NCBI RefSeq assembly: GCF_900188235.1
Contig: NZ_FZNT01000009.1
Coordinates: forward strand, 124,001 to 188,000
DNA: 64,000 bases
From: Lutibacter agarilyticus
Lineage (GTDB): Bacteria; Bacteroidota; Bacteroidia; Flavobacteriales; Flavobacteriaceae
Direction of reading: 5' to 3'
Under the pieces are notes generated by a model. The model saw only the letters and a program-made list of their open reading frames with translations, did not search any database and was not told where the DNA came from. Below are positions 26,819 to 36,100 of this stretch, piece after piece. Made by a program: the position numbers and the translations under genes. Each line of letters starts with the position of its first letter. Position 1 is the stretch's first letter.

Positions 26819-29194
26819 ATGAATTACAAAATTAGAGGAATAATAAAAGTTAGTTTGATTTTTAGCTTAGTGCTATTAACATCATTCAGTTTTGCTCAAA
26901 CTCCAAACTGGCAAGGTGCACAATGGATATGGCAGCAAGAAGATGGGCCATCCAATACGTGGATGAGCTTTAGAAAAACAGTAACATTAAATGAAGTACC
27001 CAAACAGGTAGAAGCGCTGGTTTCTGTAGATAGTAAATTTTGGTTGTGGATTAATGGCGAAATGGTACTATTTGAAGGAGGCTTGTCAAGAGGTCCAAGT
27101 CAAGCAGGTGAATGGGATAGAAAAAATAAAATAACGCCTGCTAATTCTTGGTTCGAAACAGTAAATATTCAACCTTATTTAAAAAAAGGTGAAAATACCA
27201 TTGCAATTTTGGTATGGTACTGGGGACGCGAAACGCACAAAGGAACTCATATCGACAGTAAAAAAGGTGGTCTTTTGTTTTCAGCAAACATTGGTGATCA
27301 GAAAGTGGTTTCAGATGCTTCATGGAAAGCGATACAACATCCAGGATATGACAATACCATTGAGCCTGCTAGTAAAGCCACAGTTCAGTTCAGTGTAAAA
27401 TATGATGCGCAAAACGCCATGAACGATTGGTCTGATAAGGCGTGGTACACTGCAGATTTTTCTGATGCTACATGGCCTTCAGCAATAGAAAAAGGTATAG
27501 CCGGAACAGCACCTTGGTATAATTTAGAACCTAATATTGTTCCTCATTTAATCAATCACGGATTGGAAGATTATACCAATGTTGCAGATTTAAAATTACC
27601 ATATATTAGTGAAGGTAAAACTATTATTTGTAAACTTCCTTTTAACAAACAAATTACCCCTTATTTAGAAATTGAAGCCAAAGCGGGTGACACTATTTTT
27701 ATCACTACAGATAACCGATTGAATAGAATCAACGCTACTTATATTACCAAAGAAGGAACGCAATCTTTCGAGAGCTTTTCGTGGATGAACGGTCACGAAG
27801 TGCGCTATACAATTCCAAAAGGTGTTAAGGTAAAAGCTTTAAAATATCGTTGGATGACTGTTGGTGAAATGGTTGGTGAATTTGAAGTGAGCGACCCATT
27901 TTACAGTCGTTTGTGGTCGATGGGTAACAATACTTTATTTGTTTGTGCTCGTGATAATTTTATGGATTGTCCTGATAGAGAACGTGCTTTGTGGATTGGT
28001 GATGTAGCCGATCAAACGGGATATATCTTTTATTCTATGGACAATGCTGGTCGTCAATTGTTAAAAAAAGCCATTTTACAAACTATGTCGTTTAACGAAA
28101 ATGGTGTTATTGGCGCATTAGGACCACTTAGAGTTCGTGAACTGGTTGCACAAAGTTTGCAGTTTATTGCACAGTGCGTTTGGCCTTATTATTTAAATAC
28201 AGGAGATAAAGAAACCTTGGAAAAAGTGTATCCATATATGTATGGTTATTTAGCGCTATTTCCAATGCAAGAAAACGGATTGCCTGAATACCGTAAAGGG
28301 AAAAGTCCAGACTCTTGGGATTGGGTAGATTGGGGAGTGAAAAATACCATCGATAGCGAGCCTATTCAAGCTGCTTTCTATTATTTAGCCTTAAATGAAG
28401 CCAAAAAAATGGCAGAAGTTTTAGGTAAAAAGGATGATATAAAATGGTATTCAAATAGAATGGAAACAATGAAACCAGCCTTTGATAAAGCTTATTGGAA
28501 AAATGGTTTTTACAGTACCAATCCTGAAAGTTTAAAGGATGATAGAGCCAATGCTATCGCCATAGTTTCGGGTATTGCAAAGCCAGAATATTACAATCAA
28601 ATTGTAGACAATGTATTAATTCCAAATCGCTTTTCAAGTCCGCATTTTGAATGGATTGCTGAAGAGGCCATGTGTATGGCAGGAAGATCAAAGGAATCGT
28701 TGGAACGTATGAAAGATCAGTATCAAAGTCAGGTTGATAAGAAGGAAATGACAACTTTATACGAGATGTTTCCTAATGGCGGAAGTTATAACCACGCGTG
28801 GAATGCGCCTAATACTATTTTATCAAAATACATTGCCGGTGTAGCACCTACTAAATTGGCTTGGAGTGAATATGAAATTATGCCAACATTGCTTCATTTT
28901 AGCACTTTAAAAAAAACCATTCCAACAGTAAAAGGAAATATAGTTATAGATATTGAAGTTAAAGAGTCTGTATATGCAATGAATCTAGTTTCTCCAGAGA
29001 ATACAGTAGCCATTATCGGAATTCCTAAAACAGGTAAAAAAATTGAAAAAGTGTTCGTAAATGGAAAAAGTATATGGGAAAATGGTAAATCGAAAAAACA
29101 ACTAAAAGGAATTGAATTTGATAATGAAGATTTAAAATATTTGAAATTCAGGGTTCAAGCTGGTGCATGGAAAGTTAAAGCAGATTATAAGTAA
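26819..29194 (+). CDS. GH78-like alpha-L-rhamnosidase without the N-terminal fibronectin domain
   Basis: 791 residues with a signal peptide ending SFSFAQ. It starts directly with a beta-sandwich (NWQGAQWIWQQEDGP, FWLWINGEMV, WKAIQHPGY), then has an (alpha/alpha)6 barrel with a GH78-type signature DCPDRERALWIGD (383-395) and a late NGGSYNHAWNAP (about 653-664) where GH78 enzymes carry the second active-site segment. A small C-terminal beta domain follows. The usual TWPE of the second segment is replaced by EMFPNGGS, so the catalytic base is uncertain and the activity may differ from classic GH78. It is 15 nt after the GH59 fusion and a paralogous fragment lies at 34258-34483. Confidence 0.8.
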   Translation: MNYKIRGIIKVSLIFSLVLLTSFSFAQTPNWQGAQWIWQQEDGPSNTWMSFRKTVTLNEVPKQVEALVSVDSKFWLWINGEMVLFEGGLSRGPSQAGEWDRKNKITPANSWFETVNIQPYLKKGENTIAILVWYWGRETHKGTHIDSKKGGLLFSANIGDQKVVSDASWKAIQHPGYDNTIEPASKATVQFSVKYDAQNAMNDWSDKAWYTADFSDATWPSAIEKGIAGTAPWYNLEPNIVPHLINHGLEDYTNVADLKLPYISEGKTIICKLPFNKQITPYLEIEAKAGDTIFITTDNRLNRINATYITKEGTQSFESFSWMNGHEVRYTIPKGVKVKALKYRWMTVGEMVGEFEVSDPFYSRLWSMGNNTLFVCARDNFMDCPDRERALWIGDVADQTGYIFYSMDNAGRQLLKKAILQTMSFNENGVIGALGPLRVRELVAQSLQFIAQCVWPYYLNTGDKETLEKVYPYMYGYLALFPMQENGLPEYRKGKSPDSWDWVDWGVKNTIDSEPIQAAFYYLALNEAKKMAEVLGKKDDIKWYSNRMETMKPAFDKAYWKNGFYSTNPESLKDDRANAIAIVSGIAKPEYYNQIVDNVLIPNRFSSPHFEWIAEEAMCMAGRSKESLERMKDQYQSQVDKKEMTTLYEMFPNGGSYNHAWNAPNTILSKYIAGVAPTKLAWSEYEIMPTLLHFSTLKKTIPTVKGNIVIDIEVKESVYAMNLVSPENTVAIIGIPKTGKKIEKVFVNGKSIWENGKSKKQLKGIEFDNEDLKYLKFRVQAGAWKVKADYK

Positions 29195-29447
29195 CTAAAA
29201 ATAATCAAGGTTTAGTCTAAATACTTCAGTTTGTGTTTAAGGTTTTTATGCTAATAAACTAATTGTAAAGTGTTTAAAACTTATTTTGATATGAAATCGC
29301 CATTAACTAGAAGTTTGCGCAAGCAAATGAAATTCGCTGAACACATATGAAAATATTGACTCAGTGAAGCAAACACCAATAAATAAAAGCGATAACATAT
29401 ATGACCGCTAAAAAATCAAATTTTACACATATGAAATACATAAAGAA

Positions 29448-32400
29448 ATGAAATTACCAATAAAGCTAAGTTGCGTTTTTATAATGCTTTTTTTAATGGG
29501 TTCCTGTAGAAGCTGGAGCCAAATTAGCAAAGAAAACTTTGAACAGGTAACATCAAATTTTACCACACCTGCTGATACCAATACTATTTGGTGTTATTGG
29601 TATTGGATTAATGATGATATTTCTAAAGATGGTATTACCAAAGATTTGGAAGCCATGAAAAAAGCTGGTATTGGTGGTGCTTTAATTGGAAATATAAATC
29701 CGGCTCACGAAGATGGAAAAGTACCCATGCTAAGTGAAGATTGGTGGTCGCATATGGTACATGCCGTGGTTGAAGGGAAGCGTATTGGGGTTGATATTGG
29801 TGTGTTTAATTGTCCGGGATGGAGTCAAAGTGGTGGTCCTTGGGTAGATTATACCAAAGCTATGCGTTACCTTACTTATAGCGAAACAAAAGTTTTAGGA
29901 GGTAAAAAACTTAGCATACAGCTAGAAAAACCAAAGGATGAATTTCAAGATACACATACTTTTGCATTCAAATCTTCAGCTATTGAAAAAAGAAGTACAC
30001 AGTTTATTTCCACTAAAATAACAGCAAATTGGAACGATGTTGACGTGGCGGTCTTAAACGATGGCAATAAAGAAGCAGATACGAGCTTTGAACCAAAGAA
30101 GGGAGAATCTTTAGAAATTAGTTTTGAACTTTCTGAAGCAATAACAGCACGTTCTATCGCCATTATACCAAGTAAGCCTTTTAAATGTAATATGACTTTA
30201 ATGGCTGTGGTTAATGGTGAAGAAAAAGTAGTAAAAGAATTCCTTTTTGATCGTTTTAAAATTTCTCCCAATGTAGCTTCAATTGAGACAGGAGATTTTG
30301 CTACCATTTTATCGGATGTTATAACTGACAAGTTTATATTAAAATGTACTAATTTTAGAACTAAAGGTGGCGGATATGGTTTTGCTGAAATTACTATTTC
30401 TGAAGCGCCTGTATTGGATAAATACATTGAGAAACAATTGGGGAAGATGCATTCTACACCTAAACCAAATTGGGATACTTACATATTTAGTAAACAAGAA
30501 GCGCTAAAAGATAAAAGCCTATGTGTAAATCCAAATGAGGTGATTGATATTAGCAATAAGCTTGATAAAAATGGTGTGCTAAACTGGGATGCGCCTGCAG
30601 GTGAATGGACCATTATGCGTATGGGAATGACGCCTACGGGTACTAAAAATGCACCAGCAGCACCACAGGGTGTTGGCTATGAGATTGATAAAATGAGTAG
30701 TGCCTTGGCGCAGTATCATTTCGATAATTTTGTGGGGGAACTACTAAAACGTATACCTGAAGAAAGCAAGTCGGCTTTTAAATATGTTGTGGCCGATAGT
30801 TACGAGCAAGGTTCTCAAAATTGGACCGATGGTTATGAAATTAAATTCAAAGAAAAATTTGGTTATGATCCTATACCATTCTTGCCTGTTCTTTCTGGTA
30901 GAATTGTGGGTAGTGTTGAATTATCTGAACGTTTTCTATGGGATTTACGCCGTGCTATTGCTGATGATGTAGCTTACGAATATGTGGGAGGCTTACGAAA
31001 AGCAAGTAATAAGTACAACCTTAAAGTTTGGTTAGAAAATTATGGTCACTGGGGTTTTCCGGGTGAGTTTATGATGTATGGCGGACAGTCCGATTTAATA
31101 TCTGGAGAGTTTTGGAATGAAGGTACGCTCGGCAATATTGAATGTAAAGCTTCTTCTTCTACATCACACACTTACGGTAAACCTATTACTTCAGCAGAGG
31201 CTTTTACCTCATCGCGCAAAGCTTACCTTCGTCATCCTTCGATGCTTAAAAAACGTGGAGATTGGGCATTAACAGAGGGGATCAATCATTTTGTTTTGCA
31301 TTTGTATATCCAACAACCTGACGATAATCGTAAACCTGGAATGAACGCTTGGTTTGGTACTGAGTTCAACCGACACAATACTTGGTTTAGTCAGGCTGAT
31401 ACGTATTTCGACTATCTACGCCGTTGTCAGCACTTGTTGCAACAAGGTAAATATGTTGCCGATGTGTGCTATTTTATTGGTGAAGATGCGCCAATAATGA
31501 CGGGTGGTAGGAACCCAGAAATTCCAGAAGGATATTCTTACGATTATATCAATGCTGAAGTGATTATGAGCCGTTTATCTGTTAAAGATGGCAGATTTGT
31601 GTTACCTGATGGGATGTCATACAAAGTAATGGTGTTACCTCCATTTACTACGATGCGTCCTGAATTACTAAAGAAGATTGAAGCGTTGGTACAACAAGGA
31701 GGTGTTATTTTAGGTCCAAAACCATTAGAATCTCCAAGTTTACAGAATTTCCCAGCCTGTGATGAGCAAGTGAAAGCATTGGCTAACAAGATGTGGAATG
31801 GAACATACAATCAAGGTAAAATGGCGGTGCAATATGGCGCAGGAAAAGTGAAGGATGGTTTCCAATTGTCAGAAGTATTCGAGACTATTAATCTGTCAAA
31901 AGATTTGGAGCTTTCTGCTGATTTACCAGTACTGTGGATTCACAGAACGATGCCTGGTATGGAAATCTATTTTATAAGTAATCAAAGTGATGAGACCATT
32001 GATTTATCTCCAGTTTTTAGAGTGAATCAAAAGCTAAAACCACAATTGTGGGATGCGGTAAGTGGCGAAATAAGAGCTTTAGCCAACTATGAAATAACAG
32101 CCACAGGTATCAAAGTGCCATTAACAATGGAAGCAGCTCAAAGTTGGTTTGTAGTATTTACGAATGATACCAATAAAATAAATGTGAATCCTGCTTATGC
32201 TACTAATTTTCCTGCTTACGAAAAGGTGAGTGCTATTGAATCGCCTTTTAAAGTAGATTTTATAAACAAAGATATTGCACCTAAAGATCCTGTAGTATTT
32301 GATAAATTAATCGATTGGAGAAATTCAGAAGATGAGCAACTAAAGTACTATTCAGGAACAGCAGTTTATTCATCAACTTTTAAAATAGATAAACTTCCAA

Positions 32401-32708
32401 AAAACCAAGATCTATTCCTTAATCTAGGGAAAGTTTCGGTAATGGCAAAAGTGAAACTAAACGGAAAATATATTGGTGGTGTGTGGATGGCACCTTATCG
32501 ATTGAATATAACGGATGCCATTAAAAAAGGAGAAAATATACTAGAAGTTGAAGTGGTAAACTTATGGCGAAATCAACTCATAAGAGACAAACAACGACCA
32601 GAGAATGAAAAATATACGTGGATAGTTATCGATAAAATTACATCAGAAAGCGCTATACAACCTTCAGGCTTATTAGGACCTTTGGTTATTGAAACAGTTA
32701 AAAAGTAA
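29448..32708 (+). CDS. GH106 alpha-L-rhamnosidase, copy 3 (lipoprotein)
   Basis: 1086 residues with lipobox LMGSC (Cys20). GH106 landmarks: IWCYWYWINDDISKDGITKD (about 45-64), NCPGWSQSGGPWVDYTKAMRYL, VADSYEQGSQNW (about 447-458), SGEFWNEG (about 552), SAEAFTSSRKAY (about 581), and C-terminal YSGTAVYSSTF with LLGPLVI at the end. The middle beta insert (about 150-330) resembles that of copy 1 more than copy 2. A 253-nt gap upstream contains no copy of the shared regulon element, so it is either read through from 24494 or has its own promoter. It is followed at 26 nt by a sulfatase, suggesting coordinated desulfation and rhamnose removal. Confidence 0.9.
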   Translation: MKLPIKLSCVFIMLFLMGSCRSWSQISKENFEQVTSNFTTPADTNTIWCYWYWINDDISKDGITKDLEAMKKAGIGGALIGNINPAHEDGKVPMLSEDWWSHMVHAVVEGKRIGVDIGVFNCPGWSQSGGPWVDYTKAMRYLTYSETKVLGGKKLSIQLEKPKDEFQDTHTFAFKSSAIEKRSTQFISTKITANWNDVDVAVLNDGNKEADTSFEPKKGESLEISFELSEAITARSIAIIPSKPFKCNMTLMAVVNGEEKVVKEFLFDRFKISPNVASIETGDFATILSDVITDKFILKCTNFRTKGGGYGFAEITISEAPVLDKYIEKQLGKMHSTPKPNWDTYIFSKQEALKDKSLCVNPNEVIDISNKLDKNGVLNWDAPAGEWTIMRMGMTPTGTKNAPAAPQGVGYEIDKMSSALAQYHFDNFVGELLKRIPEESKSAFKYVVADSYEQGSQNWTDGYEIKFKEKFGYDPIPFLPVLSGRIVGSVELSERFLWDLRRAIADDVAYEYVGGLRKASNKYNLKVWLENYGHWGFPGEFMMYGGQSDLISGEFWNEGTLGNIECKASSSTSHTYGKPITSAEAFTSSRKAYLRHPSMLKKRGDWALTEGINHFVLHLYIQQPDDNRKPGMNAWFGTEFNRHNTWFSQADTYFDYLRRCQHLLQQGKYVADVCYFIGEDAPIMTGGRNPEIPEGYSYDYINAEVIMSRLSVKDGRFVLPDGMSYKVMVLPPFTTMRPELLKKIEALVQQGGVILGPKPLESPSLQNFPACDEQVKALANKMWNGTYNQGKMAVQYGAGKVKDGFQLSEVFETINLSKDLELSADLPVLWIHRTMPGMEIYFISNQSDETIDLSPVFRVNQKLKPQLWDAVSGEIRALANYEITATGIKVPLTMEAAQSWFVVFTNDTNKINVNPAYATNFPAYEKVSAIESPFKVDFINKDIAPKDPVVFDKLIDWRNSEDEQLKYYSGTAVYSSTFKIDKLPKNQDLFLNLGKVSVMAKVKLNGKYIGGVWMAPYRLNITDAIKKGENILEVEVVNLWRNQLIRDKQRPENEKYTWIVIDKITSESAIQPSGLLGPLVIETVKK

Positions 32709-32734
32709 GAACTAAATAATTAAGCATATATAAA

Positions 32735-34159
32735 ATGAAAAAACTATTATTACTCGCAGGTTTACTACTTATGGTATCCTGCCAATCAAAAAAAGAGATA
32801 GCAAAACCTAATGTTGTTTTTGTTTTAACCGATCAATGGAGAGCACAAGACCTTGGTTTTGTAGGAAATAAACAGGTAATTACGCCTGCAATTAATACAT
32901 TGTCAAAAGAAGCAGTGGTATTTACCAATGCCATCTCAAATATTCCTGTTTGTACACCAGCACGAGCTTCATTAATGACAGGTAAATATCCGCTTAGTCA
33001 CGGACTTTTTTACAATGATAAGCCTTTGAGATCAGAAGAGATTTGTATTGCCGAAGTCTATAAAGAAAATGGTTATCAAACGGGCTATATTGGCAAATGG
33101 CATATCAATGGTCATCCCCAAGGAATGAAAAATAGCGCAGGAAGACAACTGCCTGTAACTGTCAATCGTCGTCAAGGTTTTGATTATTGGAAAGTACACG
33201 AATGCACCCATAATTACAATAATTCCATTTATTACGACGAAAATGACGTGAAGCATAAATGGGAAGGCTATGATGCTATTGCCCAAACAAAAGATGCTGT
33301 AAAATACATGCAGGATAATAAAGAGAATCCGTTTGTATTATTTGTGTCGTATGGCCCTCCGCATGCGCCTTATAATACTGCACCTAAAAAGTATCAGGAC
33401 TTGTATAAAGATATGGATATTCAATTGCGACCTAATGTGCCTGAAGATAAAACCGAAAAAGCAAAAGAAGATATCAGAGGTTATTATGCTCACATATCAG
33501 CACTCGATGATTGTATTGCTGAATTGCAACAAGAAATTAAAAAGCTAGGCTTAGATGAAAATACAATTTTTGTTTTCACTTCAGACCATGGAGACATGCT
33601 CTATTCTCATTCACAAGTAAAAAAACAAAAGCCTTGGGAAGAGTCTATTCACATTCCTTTCATGTTAAAATATCCTGCCAAATTAAAAGCGGGTACACAA
33701 ATGACTAAAATGTTTTCATTTCCTGATATTATGCCAACATTATTAGGAATGTCTAATTTACCTATTCCTGAAACGGTACAAGGCATAGATTATACAGGAC
33801 AATTATTGGGTACTGAAGTATTGGATGTAGACGCAGCTCTTATAACTTGTCCAGTTCCTTTTCATCAATGGAAATACAAACGTGGAGGAAGAGAATATAG
33901 AGGGGTAAGAACCGAAAAATATACGTATGTACACGACCTTAATGGTCCTTGGTTATTGTATGATAATTTGAAGGATCCTTATCAAATGAATAATGTTGTA
34001 GATCAGCCAGAGTTTAGCACAATACAAGCAGATTTGGAAGTTAAGCTGCTAGCAATATTAGATAAGAATGGGGATGAATTTTTACCAGGTGAAGAATATA
34101 TGAAACAATGGGGGTACAATTGGGACAGTAATGATAGCATAAAACAAGCTATGAACTAG
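32735..34159 (+). CDS. S1-family sulfatase (lipoprotein), copy 1
   Basis: 474 residues. Lipobox LMVSC (Cys16). Type I sulfatase fold: PNVVFVLTDQWRAQD (metal-binding Asp region, about 25-39), formylglycine signature CTPARASLMTG with Cys73, GKWHING (about 120) and FVFTSDHGDMLYSHSQVKKQKPWEE (metal/substrate residues, split at about 280-304). The active-site Cys must be oxidised to formylglycine by an FGE or anSME that is not in this window. It hydrolyses a sulfate ester on the target glycan, probably in the periplasm. The exact S1 subfamily cannot be assigned by eye. Confidence 0.92.
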   Translation: MKKLLLLAGLLLMVSCQSKKEIAKPNVVFVLTDQWRAQDLGFVGNKQVITPAINTLSKEAVVFTNAISNIPVCTPARASLMTGKYPLSHGLFYNDKPLRSEEICIAEVYKENGYQTGYIGKWHINGHPQGMKNSAGRQLPVTVNRRQGFDYWKVHECTHNYNNSIYYDENDVKHKWEGYDAIAQTKDAVKYMQDNKENPFVLFVSYGPPHAPYNTAPKKYQDLYKDMDIQLRPNVPEDKTEKAKEDIRGYYAHISALDDCIAELQQEIKKLGLDENTIFVFTSDHGDMLYSHSQVKKQKPWEESIHIPFMLKYPAKLKAGTQMTKMFSFPDIMPTLLGMSNLPIPETVQGIDYTGQLLGTEVLDVDAALITCPVPFHQWKYKRGGREYRGVRTEKYTYVHDLNGPWLLYDNLKDPYQMNNVVDQPEFSTIQADLEVKLLAILDKNGDEFLPGEEYMKQWGYNWDSNDSIKQAMN

Positions 34160-34257
34160 ATTTAGAAATATTAAGGTAAAACTAGATCTGTAAATGTAAT
34201 TATTGAATTGGAACTAAAGTTGTAAAATTAGCTAAAAACATAATTTAAAATAATTAA

Positions 34258-34483
34258 ATGAATACCGAAATCGAATAAAACTTAGTCGTCTTTGGTTCTA
34301 TTTTTAACCTAAACAACATCTTTAAGTTAAGCTCAAACTCCAAATTGGGGAAATGCACAATGGATGTGGCAAGACCAAGCAGGACCTGCAAATACTTGGG
34401 TTGCTTTTCGTAAAACGTTTGATCTTAAAGATGTTCCTGAGAGTGCTTTGGCACATTTGGCCTTAGATACTAAATATTGGTGA
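34258..34483 (+). pseudogene. Decayed N-terminal fragment of a GH78-like gene
   Basis: From 34331 the frame reads AQTPNWGNAQWMWQDQAGPA, then NTWVAFRKTFDLKDVP, and stops at TGA 34481-34483 after KYW. This aligns with residues just after the signal peptide of the GH78-like protein at 26819 (AQTPNWQGAQWIWQQEDGPS, NTWMSFRKT, FW), at roughly half identity over about 50 residues. The signal-peptide region before it (from the ATG at 34258) is broken by stops and frameshifts, and the rest of the gene is missing. It is an old paralogue, not a recent copy. Confidence 0.75.
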
Positions 34484-34525
34484 TGTGAAATAACTACCAC
34501 AATTTATCTATATGTAAAGTATTTA

Positions 34526-34553
34526 TTTTATTGAAAACGGGTTTTCAATAAAA
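34526..34553. terminator. Hairpin in fossil region
   Basis: Perfect 12-bp inverted repeat TTTTATTGAAAA (34526-34537) / TTTTCAATAAAA (34542-34553) around CGGG, followed by an A-run. It could terminate in either direction; no intact gene ends immediately next to it. Confidence 0.45.
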
Positions 34554-34568
34554 TAAAAAAACGATACA

Positions 34569-34598
34569 AACTTAAAAGTGATTAAAATTTGTAAGTAG
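34569..34598 (+). pseudogene. Fossil 3' tail resembling the sugar isomerase gene
   Basis: The ten codons at 34569-34598 read NLKVIKICK-stop, against NLKVVKIC-stop at the end of the isomerase gene (24235-24262 area); the DNA differs at only a few positions. The match is short, but its position directly before RhaT and after a GH78 fragment makes a relic of a second isomerase gene plausible. Confidence 0.4.
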
Positions 34599-34706
34599 TT
34601 GTACTATGATACAAAATTTTTATCTTTCGAAACTTCAATTTAGCCATCATTAATTATAGTATTGTTGAGGTTATTAAAGGAGTTAATTGTATTATTTTTT
34701 AAATAA

Positions 34707-34752
34707 GCATGACAGAGCAGGATAATAGAACTGTTTTCATGATTTAAATTTA
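34707..34752 (+). promoter_or_regulatory. Regulon promoter 3 (rhaT)
   Basis: GCATGACAGAGCAGGATA at 34707-34724 (proximal GCAGGA at 34717), a 22-nt gap, then TAAATTTA at 34745-34752, 45 nt before the rhaT start. Confidence 0.7.
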
Positions 34753-34797
34753 TAAAATATTTAAAAAAGTAATTAAAAACATTAAAAAATTAATTTT

Positions 34798-35850
34798 ATG
34801 CAAGCAATATTAGGTGTTTTATTTCATTCATTAGGAGGTGTGGCCTCAGGTAGTTTTTACATGCCTTATAATAAAGTAAAAGGTTGGGCATGGGAAAGTT
34901 ATTGGATGGTTGGTGGCGTTATGTCTTGGTTAATAGCTCCTCCAGTTGCAGCTTATTTAACAATACCAGGTTTTGCTCAAATAATTTCTGAAAGTTCTGA
35001 TACAGTTTTCTATTTCACATTATTAATGGGACTGTTATGGGGTGTAGGAGGATTGTCGTATGGACTTGGAGTACGTTATTTAGGAATGTCTTTAGGAAAC
35101 TCAGTTGTTTTAGGATTTTGTGCCGCTTTTGGAGCATTAGTTCCTTCTATATATTATAACATTATTCCAACCGAAGGTAAAACTTCCTTTACAGATATGT
35201 TAACCTCTACTGGAGGTCAAATTGTGTTTTTAGGTGTAATCGTCTGTTTAATAGGTATTGCGCTTTCAGGTAAAGCTGGTATTATGAAAGAACGCGAATT
35301 ATCAGACGAAGACAAGAAAAAAAGTGTTGCTGAGTTTAATTTGGTAAAAGGATTAATAGTGGCAATTCTTTCAGGTATTTTGAGTTCATTTTTCAATTTT
35401 GGTATTGAAGCAGGAAAACCTTTGGCAGATGCTGCAGTTGAAGCAGGTTATGATCACTTATACTCAAATAATGTAACTTTTGTGGTAATTTTATGGGGTG
35501 GACTTGCAACTAACCTAATTTGGACAACTATTTTAAGTTTAAAAAATAAATCATATAAAGATTTTACAAATTTAGATACACCAATTGCTAAGAATATTAT
35601 GTTTTCAGCGTTAGCAGGATTCATCTGGTTTTTACAATTCTTTTTCTACGGAATGGGTGAAAGTAAATTAGGAAACGGTGCTAGTTCTTGGATTTTACAT
35701 ATGTCAACTATTATTTTAACTGCAAATCTTTGGGGTATATACCGTAAAGAATGGAAAGGTGTTGCTGCTAAAACAAAATGGACAATTACTGCAGGTATTG
35801 CTGTAATTTTATTGTCGGTTGTATTAGTTGGAATAGGAAACTCTATTTAG
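34798..35850 (+). CDS. rhaT: L-rhamnose/proton symporter RhaT
   Basis: 350 residues (E. coli RhaT has 344) with about ten hydrophobic segments. Matches remembered RhaT sequence at many points: FHSLGGVASGSFYMPYNKVK, WAWESYWMVGG, LWGVGGLSYGLGVRYLGMSLG, FNLVKGLIVAILSGILSSFF, GGLATNLIW, FIWFLQFFFYGMG and SWILHMS. It is an inner-membrane carrier importing L-rhamnose with a proton. It is monocistronic, with its own copy of the shared promoter element and a terminator at 35914-35964. Its presence means free rhamnose is released in the periplasm, as expected from the GH78/GH106 set. Confidence 0.95.
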   Translation: MQAILGVLFHSLGGVASGSFYMPYNKVKGWAWESYWMVGGVMSWLIAPPVAAYLTIPGFAQIISESSDTVFYFTLLMGLLWGVGGLSYGLGVRYLGMSLGNSVVLGFCAAFGALVPSIYYNIIPTEGKTSFTDMLTSTGGQIVFLGVIVCLIGIALSGKAGIMKERELSDEDKKKSVAEFNLVKGLIVAILSGILSSFFNFGIEAGKPLADAAVEAGYDHLYSNNVTFVVILWGGLATNLIWTTILSLKNKSYKDFTNLDTPIAKNIMFSALAGFIWFLQFFFYGMGESKLGNGASSWILHMSTIILTANLWGIYRKEWKGVAAKTKWTITAGIAVILLSVVLVGIGNSI

Positions 35851-35913
35851 GAAGTTAAAAGCAGTAAAAACCTGCTTATAAAATAAAATTATTAAAGGAT
35901 TAAATTCCTCGTG

Positions 35914-35964
35914 AAGATGTTAAGTTTTATAGAGAGTTCTCTGTAAAATTTAACATCTTTTTTT
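35914..35964 (+). terminator. Terminator after rhaT
   Basis: Long imperfect hairpin whose outer stem pairs AAGATGTTAA (from 35914) with TTAACATCTT (ending 35959), with further pairing TTTTA/TAAAA and AGAG/CTCT inside, followed by a T-run to 35964. Confidence 0.85.
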
Positions 35965-36028
35965 GTGGATAATGTTTATTGTAGATATTTTGTTTACAGC
36001 TTATTATTACATAAAAAAAATATATTTA

Positions 36029-36074
36029 ACAGTATAGTACAGGACAATTAAAATGTAAACTAAAGTTAACTTTG
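36029..36074 (+). promoter_or_regulatory. Regulon promoter 4, with canonical -7 box
   Basis: ACAGTATAGTACAGGACA at 36029-36046 (ACAG repeated 10 bp apart), a 22-nt gap, then TAACTTTG at 36067-36074, an exact TAnnTTTG match. It lies 26 nt before the GH78 start, giving a short leader. This site anchors the geometry of the whole set. Confidence 0.75.
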
Positions 36075-36100
36075 ATTTTTACTAAAATTTAATATTTAAA

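Noticed and set aside
34160-34797. Considered a mobile-element scar because of the broken genes and hairpin
   Set aside because: No terminal inverted repeats, target duplication or transposase remnant could be seen; deletion decay explains it.
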